NCBI RefSeq assembly: GCF_000774145.1
Contig: NZ_KN322984.1
Span: 21,976 to 85,975 of the forward strand
Origin: Pseudomonas mediterranea CFBP 5447
GTDB lineage: Bacteria > Pseudomonadota > Gammaproteobacteria > Pseudomonadales > Pseudomonadaceae
Direction: 5' to 3'
Length of the DNA stretch: 64,000 nt
Under the pieces are notes generated by a model. That model had not been told where the DNA came from. It did no database searches and saw only the letters and a program-made list of their open reading frames with translations. Each line of letters starts with the position of its first letter. Position 1 is the stretch's first letter. The translations under genes were made by a program, and so were the position numbers. This document shows positions 36,284-45,475 of this stretch, one piece after another.

Positions 36284-37579
36284 ATGAAAAGTACCGTTGA
36301 ACTCAACAACAGCCCGGACGGAAAAGCCCCACAACTCAAAGCTCGCAATGCATCGAGAATGGCCGAAATCAGCCGTCCGCATTTCGACGCAGCATATGAA
36401 AAGGGTTTGATGGGGGTTTCCTGCCGAGTGCTCGACAACCGCCGCGTAGAAATTGCCACCACCGGCAAGGAAGTTATCGACTACACCCGCTGCGGTTACC
36501 TCAACCTGGACGCCCATCCCAAAGTGCTCGCCGCCGCCAAGGCCTCGATGGATGAAATCCAGTCAACGCACTTCTCGGTAGCCCGTACACGTCTTTCCGC
36601 CGAGCCGCTGGTGCGACTGGAACAGACCCTGGCCAAGCTGTTCGATGTAAACGGCGTGGTGGTATTCCCGACTGTGGCCGCCGCCAACATGGGCGCCCTG
36701 CCACTGTTGGCAGCGGGCCTGTTCACCAATGGCGAGAAACCGCTGATCGCTTTCGACCGTTTCGCCCATGTGACCCTGCAATACCACATCCCGGTTCTGC
36801 GCGAAGAAACCGATGTGATCGTCATCGAGCACAATGACCTCGAACACTTGGAGCGCCTGTGCCAGGGCGGCCGCAAGGTTGCCTACGTAGGCGACGGCGC
36901 CTATTCGATGGGGGGCGCGGCACCGGTTCGCGAGCTGCGTGCCCTGCAGGACAAGTACGGTCTGTTCGTGTATCTGGACGACGCCCATGGCATTTCAGTG
37001 GTCGGCCAGCACGGTGAAGGCTTCGTCCGTTCGCAACTGGACGGTCTGGACGAAAACACCATCGTCGCCGCGTCCCTGGGTAAAGGCTATGGCGCTGCGG
37101 GCGGTCTGTTGATGCTTGGCACCCGGCACATCGAAAACGCTATCCGTCGCTATGCACCTACCTACGGCTTCTCCTGCGCGCCAAACATGGCCGCCGTAGG
37201 CGCTGCGCTGGCATCGGCACAAATCCATGCCTCGCCGGAACTGCACAAACTGCAACGCTCACTGCGCAACAACATGAAGCTGTTTGACAACCTGATTCCG
37301 ACCGAAACCAGCGGCAGCGAATTGCCGATCCGAATCGTACGCATCGGTAATGAAGAAGAAGCCATCGCCAAGGGTGAGTACCTGTTGCAACAAGGTCACT
37401 ACACCTCTGTCGTGTTCTTCCCGACCGTACCGCGGGGCCAGGCAGCATTGCGCATGTCGATCACCTCGGCGCATAACCCGGCCGACATCCTCGATCTGAG
37501 CCTGATGCTCAAAAGCAGCGATTCGAATCGGGATATCGCTCCTGCCGCGGATCAACTCCAGCCTGCTCTGGCCGTTTGA
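36284..37579 (+). CDS. Alpha-oxoamine synthase family PLP enzyme
   Basis: A 431-residue fold-type I PLP enzyme. Residues 65-110 (EVIDYTRCGYLNLDAHPKV start) match the entry of the AONS/KBL/CqsA family; FDRFAHVTLQ near residue 162 has the PLP-stacking His, VYLDDAHGISVVGQHGEG near residue 230 the PLP Asp and His, and ASLGKGYGAAGG near residue 265 the Schiff-base Lys. Such enzymes join an amino acid and an acyl-CoA with loss of CO2 to give alpha-amino ketones. FAHVTLQ resembles the CqsA autoinducer synthase more than BioF. AAAGGA precedes the start. It is first of a four-gene run with TauD, dehydrogenase and DoxX; substrates are unknown. Confidence 0.85.
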   Translation: MKSTVELNNSPDGKAPQLKARNASRMAEISRPHFDAAYEKGLMGVSCRVLDNRRVEIATTGKEVIDYTRCGYLNLDAHPKVLAAAKASMDEIQSTHFSVARTRLSAEPLVRLEQTLAKLFDVNGVVVFPTVAAANMGALPLLAAGLFTNGEKPLIAFDRFAHVTLQYHIPVLREETDVIVIEHNDLEHLERLCQGGRKVAYVGDGAYSMGGAAPVRELRALQDKYGLFVYLDDAHGISVVGQHGEGFVRSQLDGLDENTIVAASLGKGYGAAGGLLMLGTRHIENAIRRYAPTYGFSCAPNMAAVGAALASAQIHASPELHKLQRSLRNNMKLFDNLIPTETSGSELPIRIVRIGNEEEAIAKGEYLLQQGHYTSVVFFPTVPRGQAALRMSITSAHNPADILDLSLMLKSSDSNRDIAPAADQLQPALAV

Positions 37580-37605
37580 CTCACGTCGTACAGGAGACGC
37601 TCAAC

Positions 37606-38478
37606 ATGAAGCGAACGGATCTGGCGCAGACCTTCGTCACGGCGGTGACGGAGTTCGATATCAACACGGCTTCCCTGGAGGAGATTCGTACCATTCAGGA
37701 ACTGGTATACGAACGCAAAGTGGTGGCGCTGAAAAACCAGACACTGACCCGCGAGGGCTATCAACAGTTCGCAGCGTGCTTCGGGGAACTCGAACAGTTC
37801 AAGCTCAAGAATTACCACGACCCGGCGTATCCGAACATTCTGGTGATCAACAACCGCAATGGCGGTGGCGCGGTGGGTGCGCGCAAGCTCGGTAACATGT
37901 GGCACAGCGACTCCAGCTACCTGGCCGAGCCACTGCCGCTGACCATGTTGCATGCGCAACAGATTCCCGAGGCAGGTGGCGATACGTTGTTCGTGGACAT
38001 GCAGTCGGTCTACGACGATCTGCCAAAGGATCTGTACGAGCGAGTCAAAAATCGTCAGGCGGTCCATGACGTGCGCTGGACCTACAAAGTCAAGGAAGAC
38101 GATCTAGGGGAATCGATCCAGGAAATCTTCACTCGCCTGGAGCAGACATTCCCGGCCAGCACTCACCCAACGGTTGCCATACATCCGCGCACACAAGGTG
38201 AAAGCCTGTACGTCAACCCGGGCTACACCACACGCATCAGCGGTTATTCGCAAGAGCAAAGCCGGGCGTTGCTGGATGAACTGTTTGCGTTCGCCCTGAC
38301 GCCGGAACGGATTTTCAACTACCAATGGGAACCCAACGACCTGTTGATCTGGGATAACCGCTCGGTGCTGCACTGCGCTACCGAGCTGCCGCGGGATGCC
38401 CAACGGGTCATGTTCCGCATCGGAGTCAATGACGGCGAGTTCTTTGCCCGGGACGCGTTTCAGGAGAATGTCGCATGA
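37606..38478 (+). CDS. TauD/TfdA-family 2-oxoglutarate dioxygenase
   Basis: A 290-residue non-heme iron dioxygenase. The iron ligands are His and Asp in MWHSDSSYLAEP near residue 103 and the distal His in VLHCATELP near residue 262; RVMFRIG supplies the 2-oxoglutarate Arg. Family members hydroxylate or desaturate amino acids, sulfonates and small natural-product intermediates. The ATG at 37606 follows CAGGAGA and lies 26 bases after the PLP enzyme gene; its stop overlaps the dehydrogenase start by four bases (ATGA). Co-expression with both neighbours is therefore likely. Confidence 0.9.
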   Translation: MKRTDLAQTFVTAVTEFDINTASLEEIRTIQELVYERKVVALKNQTLTREGYQQFAACFGELEQFKLKNYHDPAYPNILVINNRNGGGAVGARKLGNMWHSDSSYLAEPLPLTMLHAQQIPEAGGDTLFVDMQSVYDDLPKDLYERVKNRQAVHDVRWTYKVKEDDLGESIQEIFTRLEQTFPASTHPTVAIHPRTQGESLYVNPGYTTRISGYSQEQSRALLDELFAFALTPERIFNYQWEPNDLLIWDNRSVLHCATELPRDAQRVMFRIGVNDGEFFARDAFQENVA

Positions 38479-39509
38479 GCAAGAAGCGCGTACTGATCGC
38501 CCATATCCTGGGTGCCGAAGGCAAACAAATGCTGCGCGAGCGTGGCGACATCGAAGTGGTGGAGTTCCCTAACACAATAGAACAGGATCAGTTCCGGGCC
38601 CTGCTCGAAAGTTTCGATGCAGTGCACGCTGTGATTCTCGGCCTGACCCGGTTCGGTCCCGACGAGTTGCAACGCGCCCCGGGATTGCAGGTGGTGTCGC
38701 GCATCGGCGTCGGATTCGACGCAGTCGATATCCCGGCGATGACCGAGGCCGCGATTCCGGTGATGGTCTGCGCCAACGCCAACCACCGAGCAGTGGCGGA
38801 ACATACGCTGGGCTTCATGCTGTCCCTGGCGAAACGCACCGAGGCGCTAACACGGCTGGTACGCAACGGCGATTGGCATCAGCGCTACGACTACCTGCCT
38901 GGCGAACTGGAAGGCCGCGAAGCGTTGCTCGTTGGTTGCGGTCGGATCGGCGCCCGTGTTGCCACGCTTCTCATGGCGCTGGGGATGCGAGTCAAGGTGT
39001 ACGACCCGTACCTCGATCCACGGCAGTTGCCTCACGGAGTGGAACCGGTTGCCGTGCTGGAAAACGGCCTGGCGAGTGCCGATTACGTCAGTCTGCACTG
39101 CCCGAAGACCGTCGAGACAATCGGCTTGCTATCCGCCGAACGCATAGCCCTGATGAAACCCCAGGCGTACGTGATCAATACCGCGCGGGGCGGCATCGTC
39201 GACGAGCAGGCGCTCTATCAGGCACTGGTCGAAAAACGCATCGCCGGCGCCGCGCTGGACGTGTTCCTGCCAGAACCGCCGCCACACGGCAGTGGCCTGC
39301 CCAGCCTCGACAACGTGATCTGTTCGCCGCACCTGGCCGGGGTCTCCCGCGAGGCAGTCAGCCGCATGGCAAAACTGGCCGCCGGGAACGTACTCGATAT
39401 TTTCGACGCTGAGCCAAACCACGAAAACGCGGTGAACCCACAGGTGTTCGACCGAGCGTTCCACATGGCCGAAGCCGTCTGCGCCGACGCCATCCCTTAC
39501 CCAATCTGA
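38475..39509 (+). CDS. D-isomer-specific 2-hydroxyacid dehydrogenase
   Basis: A 344-residue NAD(P)-dependent dehydrogenase. LLVGCGRIGARVATLLMALG near residue 155 is the Rossmann GxGxxG, NTARGGIVDEQAL near residue 236 has the substrate Arg, and SPHLAG near residue 287 has the catalytic His. It resembles the phosphoglycerate dehydrogenase/glyoxylate reductase branch; the physiological 2-hydroxyacid is unknown. It overlaps the TauD gene by four bases and is followed after three bases by the DoxX gene. Confidence 0.92.
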   Translation: MSKKRVLIAHILGAEGKQMLRERGDIEVVEFPNTIEQDQFRALLESFDAVHAVILGLTRFGPDELQRAPGLQVVSRIGVGFDAVDIPAMTEAAIPVMVCANANHRAVAEHTLGFMLSLAKRTEALTRLVRNGDWHQRYDYLPGELEGREALLVGCGRIGARVATLLMALGMRVKVYDPYLDPRQLPHGVEPVAVLENGLASADYVSLHCPKTVETIGLLSAERIALMKPQAYVINTARGGIVDEQALYQALVEKRIAGAALDVFLPEPPPHGSGLPSLDNVICSPHLAGVSREAVSRMAKLAAGNVLDIFDAEPNHENAVNPQVFDRAFHMAEAVCADAIPYPI

Positions 39510-39512
39510 CTT

Positions 39513-39947
39513 GTGAGCAATGGAATGTACTTACGCTATCAGCTGTTCGACGACCAACGCGACGCGATGATTCTCATCGCACGGATCATGATTCTGATCC
39601 TGTATGGCTACTTCGGCTTCACCTACGTCACCGACCACGGCAGCTTCGTGACCTACCTGAAATCGGTGGATGCGCCGATTCCCGAGTTCACCGCGATCGT
39701 TGCCACCATTGTTGAGTTCTTCGGCGGACTGGCCTTGCTGTTCGGCTTCTGGACCCGTCCCATTGCCGCGATCTTCGTGCTGTACACCATCGGCACCGGA
39801 ATCATCGGCCATGCGTTCTGGAACACCACCAATCCGGTCGATCATCACACGCTGTTCGTGCACTTTTTCAAGAACGTGAGCATTGCCGGCGGTTTCCTTT
39901 TCCTCTGCCTGTTGGGGCCTGGAAAGTACTCGATCGACAAACGTTGA
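39513..39947 (+). CDS. DoxX-family membrane protein
   Basis: A 144-residue inner-membrane protein with four hydrophobic segments (about residues 20-40, 60-82, 84-104, 118-136). DoxX proteins occur in redox and thiosulfate-related complexes, with no single function. The start is GTG 39513 or ATG 39525; neither has a clear ribosome binding site, so translation may be coupled to the dehydrogenase. A strong terminator lies nine bases past the stop, ending this four-gene unit. Confidence 0.85.
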   Translation: MSNGMYLRYQLFDDQRDAMILIARIMILILYGYFGFTYVTDHGSFVTYLKSVDAPIPEFTAIVATIVEFFGGLALLFGFWTRPIAAIFVLYTIGTGIIGHAFWNTTNPVDHHTLFVHFFKNVSIAGGFLFLCLLGPGKYSIDKR

Positions 39948-39956
39948 TCTTCTGGC

Positions 39957-39986
39957 GGCGGACGCAGAAATGCGTCCGCCGTTTTT
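39957..39986 (+). terminator. Intrinsic terminator between DoxX and ubiD
   Basis: GGCGGACGCA-GAAA-TGCGTCCGCC-GTTTTT: a perfect 10-base stem with a tetraloop and U run. It separates the oxoamine synthase unit from ubiD-ubiX. Confidence 0.94.
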
Positions 39987-40012
39987 CTATTCAGTCCCTG
40001 CGGATACCCAAG

Positions 40013-41515
40013 ATGAACGAATTGATTGAACCGGTCGCCGACCTTCGAGATTGGCTGGCACGGGCCGAGAAGATCGGTGAACTGCAGACGGTCTCGCAAG
40101 CCGTCGACCCGATTGAAGAAATGAGCGCCATTACCTATCTGGTGGCCCGCCAAGCCGCCTCACCCGCGGTGCTCTTCGACCAGCCGGACTCGCCGCTGGA
40201 ACTGCGACATTTGTGGAACATCTTCGGCCCAAGCGTGGCGCGCACCGCGATCACCCTCGAAGAGGCACCGGATACACCGACCATGGAGCTGATCCGGCGT
40301 ACCAAAGACAAGCTCAAACACAGCATCGCCCCGCTTGAGATCTCGGCGCAAGCCGCGCCGATCTACCAGAACACCCTCACCGGTAATGACATCGATCTCA
40401 CCCGCCTGCCGATCCCCAAACACTGGCCAAGGGACGGCGGCGCTTATGCCGGTACGGCGGATGCCGTGTTCACTCGCGATCTGGAATCCGGCTACCTGAA
40501 CGTCGGCACCTATCGAATGATGATTCAGGGGCCCCGCGAGGTCGGCCTATCGTTGGCACCGGGCAAGGATGCCCTGCGCCACATCCACCAGGCTTGGGCC
40601 AGGGGCGAGGCTCTGCCCGTCGCGGCAGCCTGGGGCATCGATCCATTGATGATGGTGGTGGGGTCGCAATCATTGCCGCCAGGCGTCAGCGAGTACGATT
40701 TTGCCGGCGGTATCAAAGGCAAGCCCGTTGAAGTGGTGCGCGCGAAAAACTCCGACCTGCTGATTCCCGCTGCTGCGGAGATTGTCATCGAAGGGCTCAT
40801 TCGCCCGGGCTCGACCCGTGAAGAAGGACCTTTTGGCGAGTTTACCGGCTACTACGGCTACAAGGACATCGATTGCCCGTTGATCGAAGTCACCGCCCTG
40901 CATTACCGCACCCGACCGATCCTGACCAACGCGCTGATGGCCGATTTTCCCTCGAACGAGCAAAGCGCGTTTTTCTCCACCATCCGCTCTGCCAAGATCT
41001 GGAACGACCTCGACAAGCTCGGCATCCAGGGCATCAAGGGCGTGTACTGCCCGCCCGCTGCCGCCGGGGCCTTCGGCATGATCGTTATCAGTCTCGAACA
41101 GAAATACGCCGGGCATGCCGCCCAAGCCCTGGCCCTCGCCAGCCAGGTGCCCGGAGGCGCCTATATCAGCAAATGGATCATCGCGGTGGATGAGGATGTC
41201 GATCCCACCGACCTGAACCAAGTGCTGTGGGCCATGGCGACGCGCGCCACGCCCAGCGATGACATCGACATTCTGCGCAACACCCGCGGCTCGCCGCTGG
41301 ATCCGGCGCAGAATCCGCCAGAGAAACGTTTCTTCGGCTCCAAGGCCTTGATCAACGCCTGCAAGGATTACCGCAACATCCGCAACTTCCCGACCCGAAC
41401 CCTGTTGCGTCAATCGGTCTATGAAAGCGTGCGCGAACGTTGGAGCGATCTGGGCCTGCCAGGCGAAGCGCCGCCGGTCAGCGCATTCGACAACGCGGTG
41501 GACGCTCATGAATAG
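40013..41515 (+). CDS. UbiD-family decarboxylase
   Basis: A 500-residue prenylated-FMN enzyme. Segments GTADAVFTRDLESGYLNVGTYRMM near residue 150 and EEGPFGEFTGYYG near residue 270 supply the Arg-Glu-Glu catalytic set (the ExxxxE in the latter is intact). UbiD enzymes reversibly decarboxylate unsaturated or aromatic acids and need prenyl-FMN from UbiX, whose gene overlaps this one by eight bases. The similarity pattern is to catabolic or specialised UbiD enzymes and not the ubiquinone-pathway copy, judging by position; substrate unknown. The start at 40013 avoids the terminator region upstream. Confidence 0.9.
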   Translation: MNELIEPVADLRDWLARAEKIGELQTVSQAVDPIEEMSAITYLVARQAASPAVLFDQPDSPLELRHLWNIFGPSVARTAITLEEAPDTPTMELIRRTKDKLKHSIAPLEISAQAAPIYQNTLTGNDIDLTRLPIPKHWPRDGGAYAGTADAVFTRDLESGYLNVGTYRMMIQGPREVGLSLAPGKDALRHIHQAWARGEALPVAAAWGIDPLMMVVGSQSLPPGVSEYDFAGGIKGKPVEVVRAKNSDLLIPAAAEIVIEGLIRPGSTREEGPFGEFTGYYGYKDIDCPLIEVTALHYRTRPILTNALMADFPSNEQSAFFSTIRSAKIWNDLDKLGIQGIKGVYCPPAAAGAFGMIVISLEQKYAGHAAQALALASQVPGGAYISKWIIAVDEDVDPTDLNQVLWAMATRATPSDDIDILRNTRGSPLDPAQNPPEKRFFGSKALINACKDYRNIRNFPTRTLLRQSVYESVRERWSDLGLPGEAPPVSAFDNAVDAHE

Positions 41516-42074
41516 CCATGAACGACGCATCGTGGTCGGCATCAGCGGTGCCAGCGGGGTGATTTACGGCGTGCGCACCCTGATGCTGCTGCGCGACCTG
41601 GGCATCGCCACCCACTTGATCATGACCAAGTCGGCCCAAGTCACTCTGGCCCATGAACTCGACTTGAAAGTGGCTGATGTCAAAGCCCTTGCCAGTGTCG
41701 TGCACGACCCGGCGGATATCGGCGCATCGATCTCCAGCGGGTCGTTCAAGACCTTGGGCATGGTAGTGACCCCCTGCTCGATCAAGAGTCTCTCGGAGAT
41801 TTCCAGCGGAATCACCGGCAGCCTACTCAGCCGCGCCGCCGATGTGACGCTCAAGGAACGCCGGCCATTGATTCTGATGGTGCGCGAAACACCGTTGCAT
41901 CTGGGACACCTGCGCAGCATGACCCAGGTCTGTGAGATGGGCGGCATCGTGATGCCGCCAGTACCTGCGTTTTATGCCCGGCCGCGATCGATCGAAGAAA
42001 TGGTCGACCATACGGTTGGCCGAATGCTCGATCTGCTGGGACTGGACACCGGGACGGTACGTCGCTGGGGTTGA
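41508..42074 (+). CDS. UbiX-family flavin prenyltransferase
   Basis: A 188-residue flavoprotein that makes prenyl-FMN from FMN and dimethylallyl phosphate for the adjacent UbiD. VVGISGASGVIYGVR near residue 8, SGSFKTLGMVVTPCS near residue 83 and RAADVTLKERRPLILMVRETPLHLGHL near residue 110 (by position) are the UbiX signatures. It overlaps the ubiD end by eight bases, so production of enzyme and cofactor is coupled. A housekeeping ubiX is expected elsewhere, which makes this a dedicated second copy. Confidence 0.94.
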   Translation: MNSHERRIVVGISGASGVIYGVRTLMLLRDLGIATHLIMTKSAQVTLAHELDLKVADVKALASVVHDPADIGASISSGSFKTLGMVVTPCSIKSLSEISSGITGSLLSRAADVTLKERRPLILMVRETPLHLGHLRSMTQVCEMGGIVMPPVPAFYARPRSIEEMVDHTVGRMLDLLGLDTGTVRRWG

Positions 42075-42244
42075 GCGTCACCGTAGGCAACATCCTCGAC
42101 AAGCGCGCTTCGGCGCCTTGCCGAATCGCTCTTTCACAATCTGGACCCACCTGACAACAACGTTGCGTCGCCTGCCTGTCCGTAGGGCAGGCCACACGAC
42201 CCTTCACCCATTGAAACACTCACCGGCCAGCTTCGACGCGCCGG

Positions 42245-43618
42245 TCAGCATTCACTCACTACATCGACTGCGTCGGTGTACAGCCGCAGCACGGTCAGCA
42301 AAGCGGCAGCAAGAAACGACAGGGCAATGATCGACAAGGCAGCGGTGGCGCGCCCCGGTCCTTCGAGCGAAGCACCGAGCAAGGCAATACCGACCACCCC
42401 GCCACATTGACGCGCGGCATTGAGTACCCCGGATCCGACGCCGACCTTGCCGCTCGGCACACTCGCCAGGCAAGCTCCAACGATGACCGGCAAGGTCGCA
42501 CCACCCAGACCGATCAAGAGCCCGCCGAATACCAGGCTGATGCGATCCATTCCGTACAGCACCAGCAATGCCGCGCCAAGCGCGCCACAAAGCATGCCGG
42601 CGGCACCGACCGAACGGGCACCGAAGGCATTGGACAAACGTCCCGAGAGACTCGCCATCACACCGGTCGCAATCGTCATTGGAATCATTGCGAGACCGAT
42701 CTCCACTGGCGTCCGTCCCTGTCCCTGCAGGGCGAATGGCAACACGAACAGACTGCCGTAGTACGCCAGGGTTTGCAGGAACCCGGCACCGATGGCGGCA
42801 GAAAAGGTTCTGGACTCGAACAGACTCAGCGGCAGCATCGGCTCATGCTGCGTCTGCTGCGAATAAATGAACGCCGTGCCCGAAACCAGCGCCACCAGCA
42901 ACATCATGATGACCCAAGCATTGCTCCAGCCCCAAACCGGCCCTTCAATCAGGGCGAAGATCAACGACAACAGCGCCAGCGTCGAAAACAGCTGCCCCGC
43001 CCAGTCAATCGAGCGCGGCTGGATGGCAAGGCGACTGTTACGGGCCGCGCAACAGCCCAAGGCGATCAGACAGAACGGTACGTTCAGATAAAAAATCGAG
43101 CGCCAATCGACCATCTCCACCAGCATGCCGCCCAATAACGGTCCGCTCACCAGTGCGAGTGCCGAGATCCCACCCCACAAAGCCACAGCCTTGGCCCGCG
43201 CCTTGGGGTCGGGATACGCCTCGACCAGCAAAGCCATGGAGCTGGGCAGCATCAGCGCCGCACCGATACCTTGAATGGCCCGCGCGGTAATCAGCTCGAC
43301 AACGCCCTGGGCCAAGCCGCAAGCCACCGAAGCACTGATAAAGACCCATAGGGCAAACAGAAACACTTTTCTGGCCCCCAGCCGATCACTCAATGCGCCG
43401 GCGGACAACAACAGGCTGGCAAACACCAGGGTGTAGGCACCGGCGATCCATTGCAGCCGATCCATGCCCGCCGCCAGATCATGCCCGATGCTCGGCAGCG
43501 CTACGTTCAGCGCAGTGACATCCAGCGCGACCATGAACGAACTCAAGGCCACACTCACCAGAACTGGAACCGCCGAGACGGGGCCGGCCATCAGATCCTT
43601 TGATAGGGTTTTGCCCAC
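42245..43618 (-). CDS. MFS transporter, DHA2 (EmrB/QacA) type
   Basis: A 457-residue transporter with about 14 hydrophobic segments. LDVTALNVALPSIGHDL and LQWIAGAYTLVFASLLLSAGALSDRLGARK (by position, residues 25-80) are hallmark motifs of the 14-segment drug/proton antiporters, and GPLLGGMLVEMVDWRSIFYLNVP is the motif C region. Export is therefore more likely than import. The start is taken at GTG 43618 with GAGG upstream; GTG 43633 and ATG 43591 are alternatives. It is divergent from the second LysR gene and convergent with ubiX. Confidence 0.87.
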   Translation of the reverse strand: MGKTLSKDLMAGPVSAVPVLVSVALSSFMVALDVTALNVALPSIGHDLAAGMDRLQWIAGAYTLVFASLLLSAGALSDRLGARKVFLFALWVFISASVACGLAQGVVELITARAIQGIGAALMLPSSMALLVEAYPDPKARAKAVALWGGISALALVSGPLLGGMLVEMVDWRSIFYLNVPFCLIALGCCAARNSRLAIQPRSIDWAGQLFSTLALLSLIFALIEGPVWGWSNAWVIMMLLVALVSGTAFIYSQQTQHEPMLPLSLFESRTFSAAIGAGFLQTLAYYGSLFVLPFALQGQGRTPVEIGLAMIPMTIATGVMASLSGRLSNAFGARSVGAAGMLCGALGAALLVLYGMDRISLVFGGLLIGLGGATLPVIVGACLASVPSGKVGVGSGVLNAARQCGGVVGIALLGASLEGPGRATAALSIIALSFLAAALLTVLRLYTDAVDVVSEC

Positions 43619-43718
43619 TTTCCAACACCTCACTGTGTAATCAGGGGCGATCCTGAGGCAGTGCAGGCACTTCGTAAAATTAAATCTCTACTCGCCAAAC
43701 ATAAGAGGAACTACTGAA

Positions 43719-44645
43719 ATGATGAACCTGATGCATTGGCGCCTGCTGGTCGCCGTGGCCGACGCCGAAAATGTTTCCCGTGCCGCCGAGCGTTATGGCA
43801 TTACCCAGTCAGGCGCCAGCCAAGCCCTGACGCAGATGGAGGAAGCGCTGGGGGTGAAAGTGTTCGTGCGCGACCGCCGCCAGACTACCGCGACTGCCAT
43901 CGGGCAACAGATCATCGATCGCGCACGTCGTATGCTCAGCGAATTCGAATCGATCCAAAACCTGGTGGATGCATCACGCGGCTGCCATTTGGGCCGAATC
44001 AAACTTGCCAGTTTTCCTTCCGTATTCGCCAACCTGCTGCCACCGCTGTTGCAGAGTTTCAGCCGCCTGCACCCAGGCATCGAAATTGTCTCGCTCGAGG
44101 GCACTGACGAGGAAGTCGAGCAATGGCTGGCCAACAACAGCATCGACCTGGGCGTCGTGATGAATCCCTGCCCGTCCCGTGGCGCGCTGTTGCTGGGCCG
44201 TGACTCCTGGGTAGCAGCAGTTCCCGCAAATCATGACTTGGCCCGCAGATCCTCTGCCAGCACCGTCGCGCTCAAGGACTTGGTGAACGAGCCCTTCATC
44301 CTTGCGACCGGCGGCTGCCATCTCAATGGCCAATCGCTGGTCGAGCGCGAAGGACTCATGCTCAAGGATATAAAAATCACCGTGCGCGACTGGACGACAG
44401 CGTTTGCGTTGATCAGTGAAGGAATGGGCATCTCGATCGTACCGGCCTCGACACTGCCGGTTGATCGTCGGGGCATGCGGGTCTTCGAATTGAGCAAACC
44501 GATCTATCGCGAGTTCGGCCTGGTCTGCTCATCGGCCGGCGAACGCATGCCTTCTGCCCAAGCGTTTCTCAATGAAATCCGCAAATCGACCCTTGGCAGC
44601 GACATCCCGATGACGGTTCGCAGTACTGAAGCGAAAGTAGCCTGA
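43719..44645 (+). CDS. LysR-family regulator
   Basis: A 308-residue LysR protein starting MMNLMHWRLLVAVADAENVS. The helix-turn-helix (RAAERYGITQSGASQALTQMEEALG by position, residues 20-45) precedes a C-terminal binding domain with GISIVPAS near residue 245. AGAGGAAC precedes the ATG. It is divergent from the MFS gene and upstream of the GST gene, so it is the likely local regulator of one or both. It is not similar enough to the GcvA-like regulator to be a duplicate. Confidence 0.92.
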   Translation: MMNLMHWRLLVAVADAENVSRAAERYGITQSGASQALTQMEEALGVKVFVRDRRQTTATAIGQQIIDRARRMLSEFESIQNLVDASRGCHLGRIKLASFPSVFANLLPPLLQSFSRLHPGIEIVSLEGTDEEVEQWLANNSIDLGVVMNPCPSRGALLLGRDSWVAAVPANHDLARRSSASTVALKDLVNEPFILATGGCHLNGQSLVEREGLMLKDIKITVRDWTTAFALISEGMGISIVPASTLPVDRRGMRVFELSKPIYREFGLVCSSAGERMPSAQAFLNEIRKSTLGSDIPMTVRSTEAKVA

Positions 44646-44680
44646 ACCTACATAAGGGCACCTAATGATGGGCGCATAAG

Positions 44681-44697
44681 ATCGTAATTTTACCGAT
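44681..44697. promoter_or_regulatory. Interrupted palindrome upstream of GST gene
   Basis: ATCG-TAATTTTAC-CGAT, 104 bases before the GST start. It could be a LysR operator; support is weak. Confidence 0.3.
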
Positions 44698-44800
44698 CGA
44701 TGACATGACACCAATATGTCTGGAACGAGGTTCACAGCCGTTTCAGGCCTGAAATGGCAACACGCTCGGACACACGCTACCCGCTTACAAGGAGATACCC

Positions 44801-45412
44801 ATGAAACTGTACTTTGCCCCCATGACCTGCTCACTGTCGCCACACATCGTGCTGCGTGAACTGGGCTTGTCTTTCGAATTGATCCGAGTCAACAACAAGA
44901 CCAAAGCCACCGCCGACGGTCATGACTTCCGCGACATCAACCCAAAGGGTTACGTGGCCGCACTGGTGCTGAATAACGGCCAGGTGCTGACCGAAGGTCC
45001 GGCCATCGTTCAATACCTGGCGGATCAGGTTCCGGGCAATTCCCTGGCGCCGGCCAATGGCACCTGGGAACGTACCCGCCTGCAGGAACTGCTGAACTTC
45101 ATCACTTCGGAAATCCACGGTGGCAGCGCGCCGCTGTTCAATGCCGATATTCCTGAACCCACCAAAGAAATTTTCCGGCAGAAGCTGTTCAAGCGTCTGG
45201 ATTACCTGAACAAGGGCCTGGTGAACAAAGACTATCTGCTGGGCGACTTCGGCCTGGCCGATGCCTACCTGTTCACCGTGCTCAAGTGGCTTCCATTCTT
45301 CAACATCGATATCAAGAACTGGCCGGAACTGGCGTCATTCATGAATCGCATCGAAGCACGTCCAAGCGTGCGGGCCGCCATTGCCGCGGAAGAGGCAACG
45401 CAACCGGTTTAA
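44801..45412 (+). CDS. Glutathione S-transferase, bacterial type
   Basis: A 203-residue GST. The thioredoxin-fold N-domain begins MKLYFAPMTCSLSPHIVLRELG, with Cys10/Ser11 in the position of the bacterial beta-class active site, and TEGPAIVQYLADQ near residue 65 is the glutathione-binding cis-Pro/Ser-Asp region. The helical C-domain ends IEARPSVRAAIAAE. GSTs conjugate, isomerise or dehalogenate electrophiles; in a gene cluster they may act in tailoring or self-protection. AAGGAG precedes the start. It is followed by the RidA and NTF2-like genes. Confidence 0.92.
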   Translation: MKLYFAPMTCSLSPHIVLRELGLSFELIRVNNKTKATADGHDFRDINPKGYVAALVLNNGQVLTEGPAIVQYLADQVPGNSLAPANGTWERTRLQELLNFITSEIHGGSAPLFNADIPEPTKEIFRQKLFKRLDYLNKGLVNKDYLLGDFGLADAYLFTVLKWLPFFNIDIKNWPELASFMNRIEARPSVRAAIAAEEATQPV

Positions 45413-45475
45413 TCATGGACGGCGGAGGCCGGTCGACGCTGGCTTCTGCCTCACTTCAGCCTGGAAGAAGACCCT

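Noticed and set aside
36284..37579. Calling the PLP enzyme BioF (biotin synthesis)
   Set aside because: No bio genes are near, the His motif differs from BioF, and the neighbourhood is unrelated to biotin.
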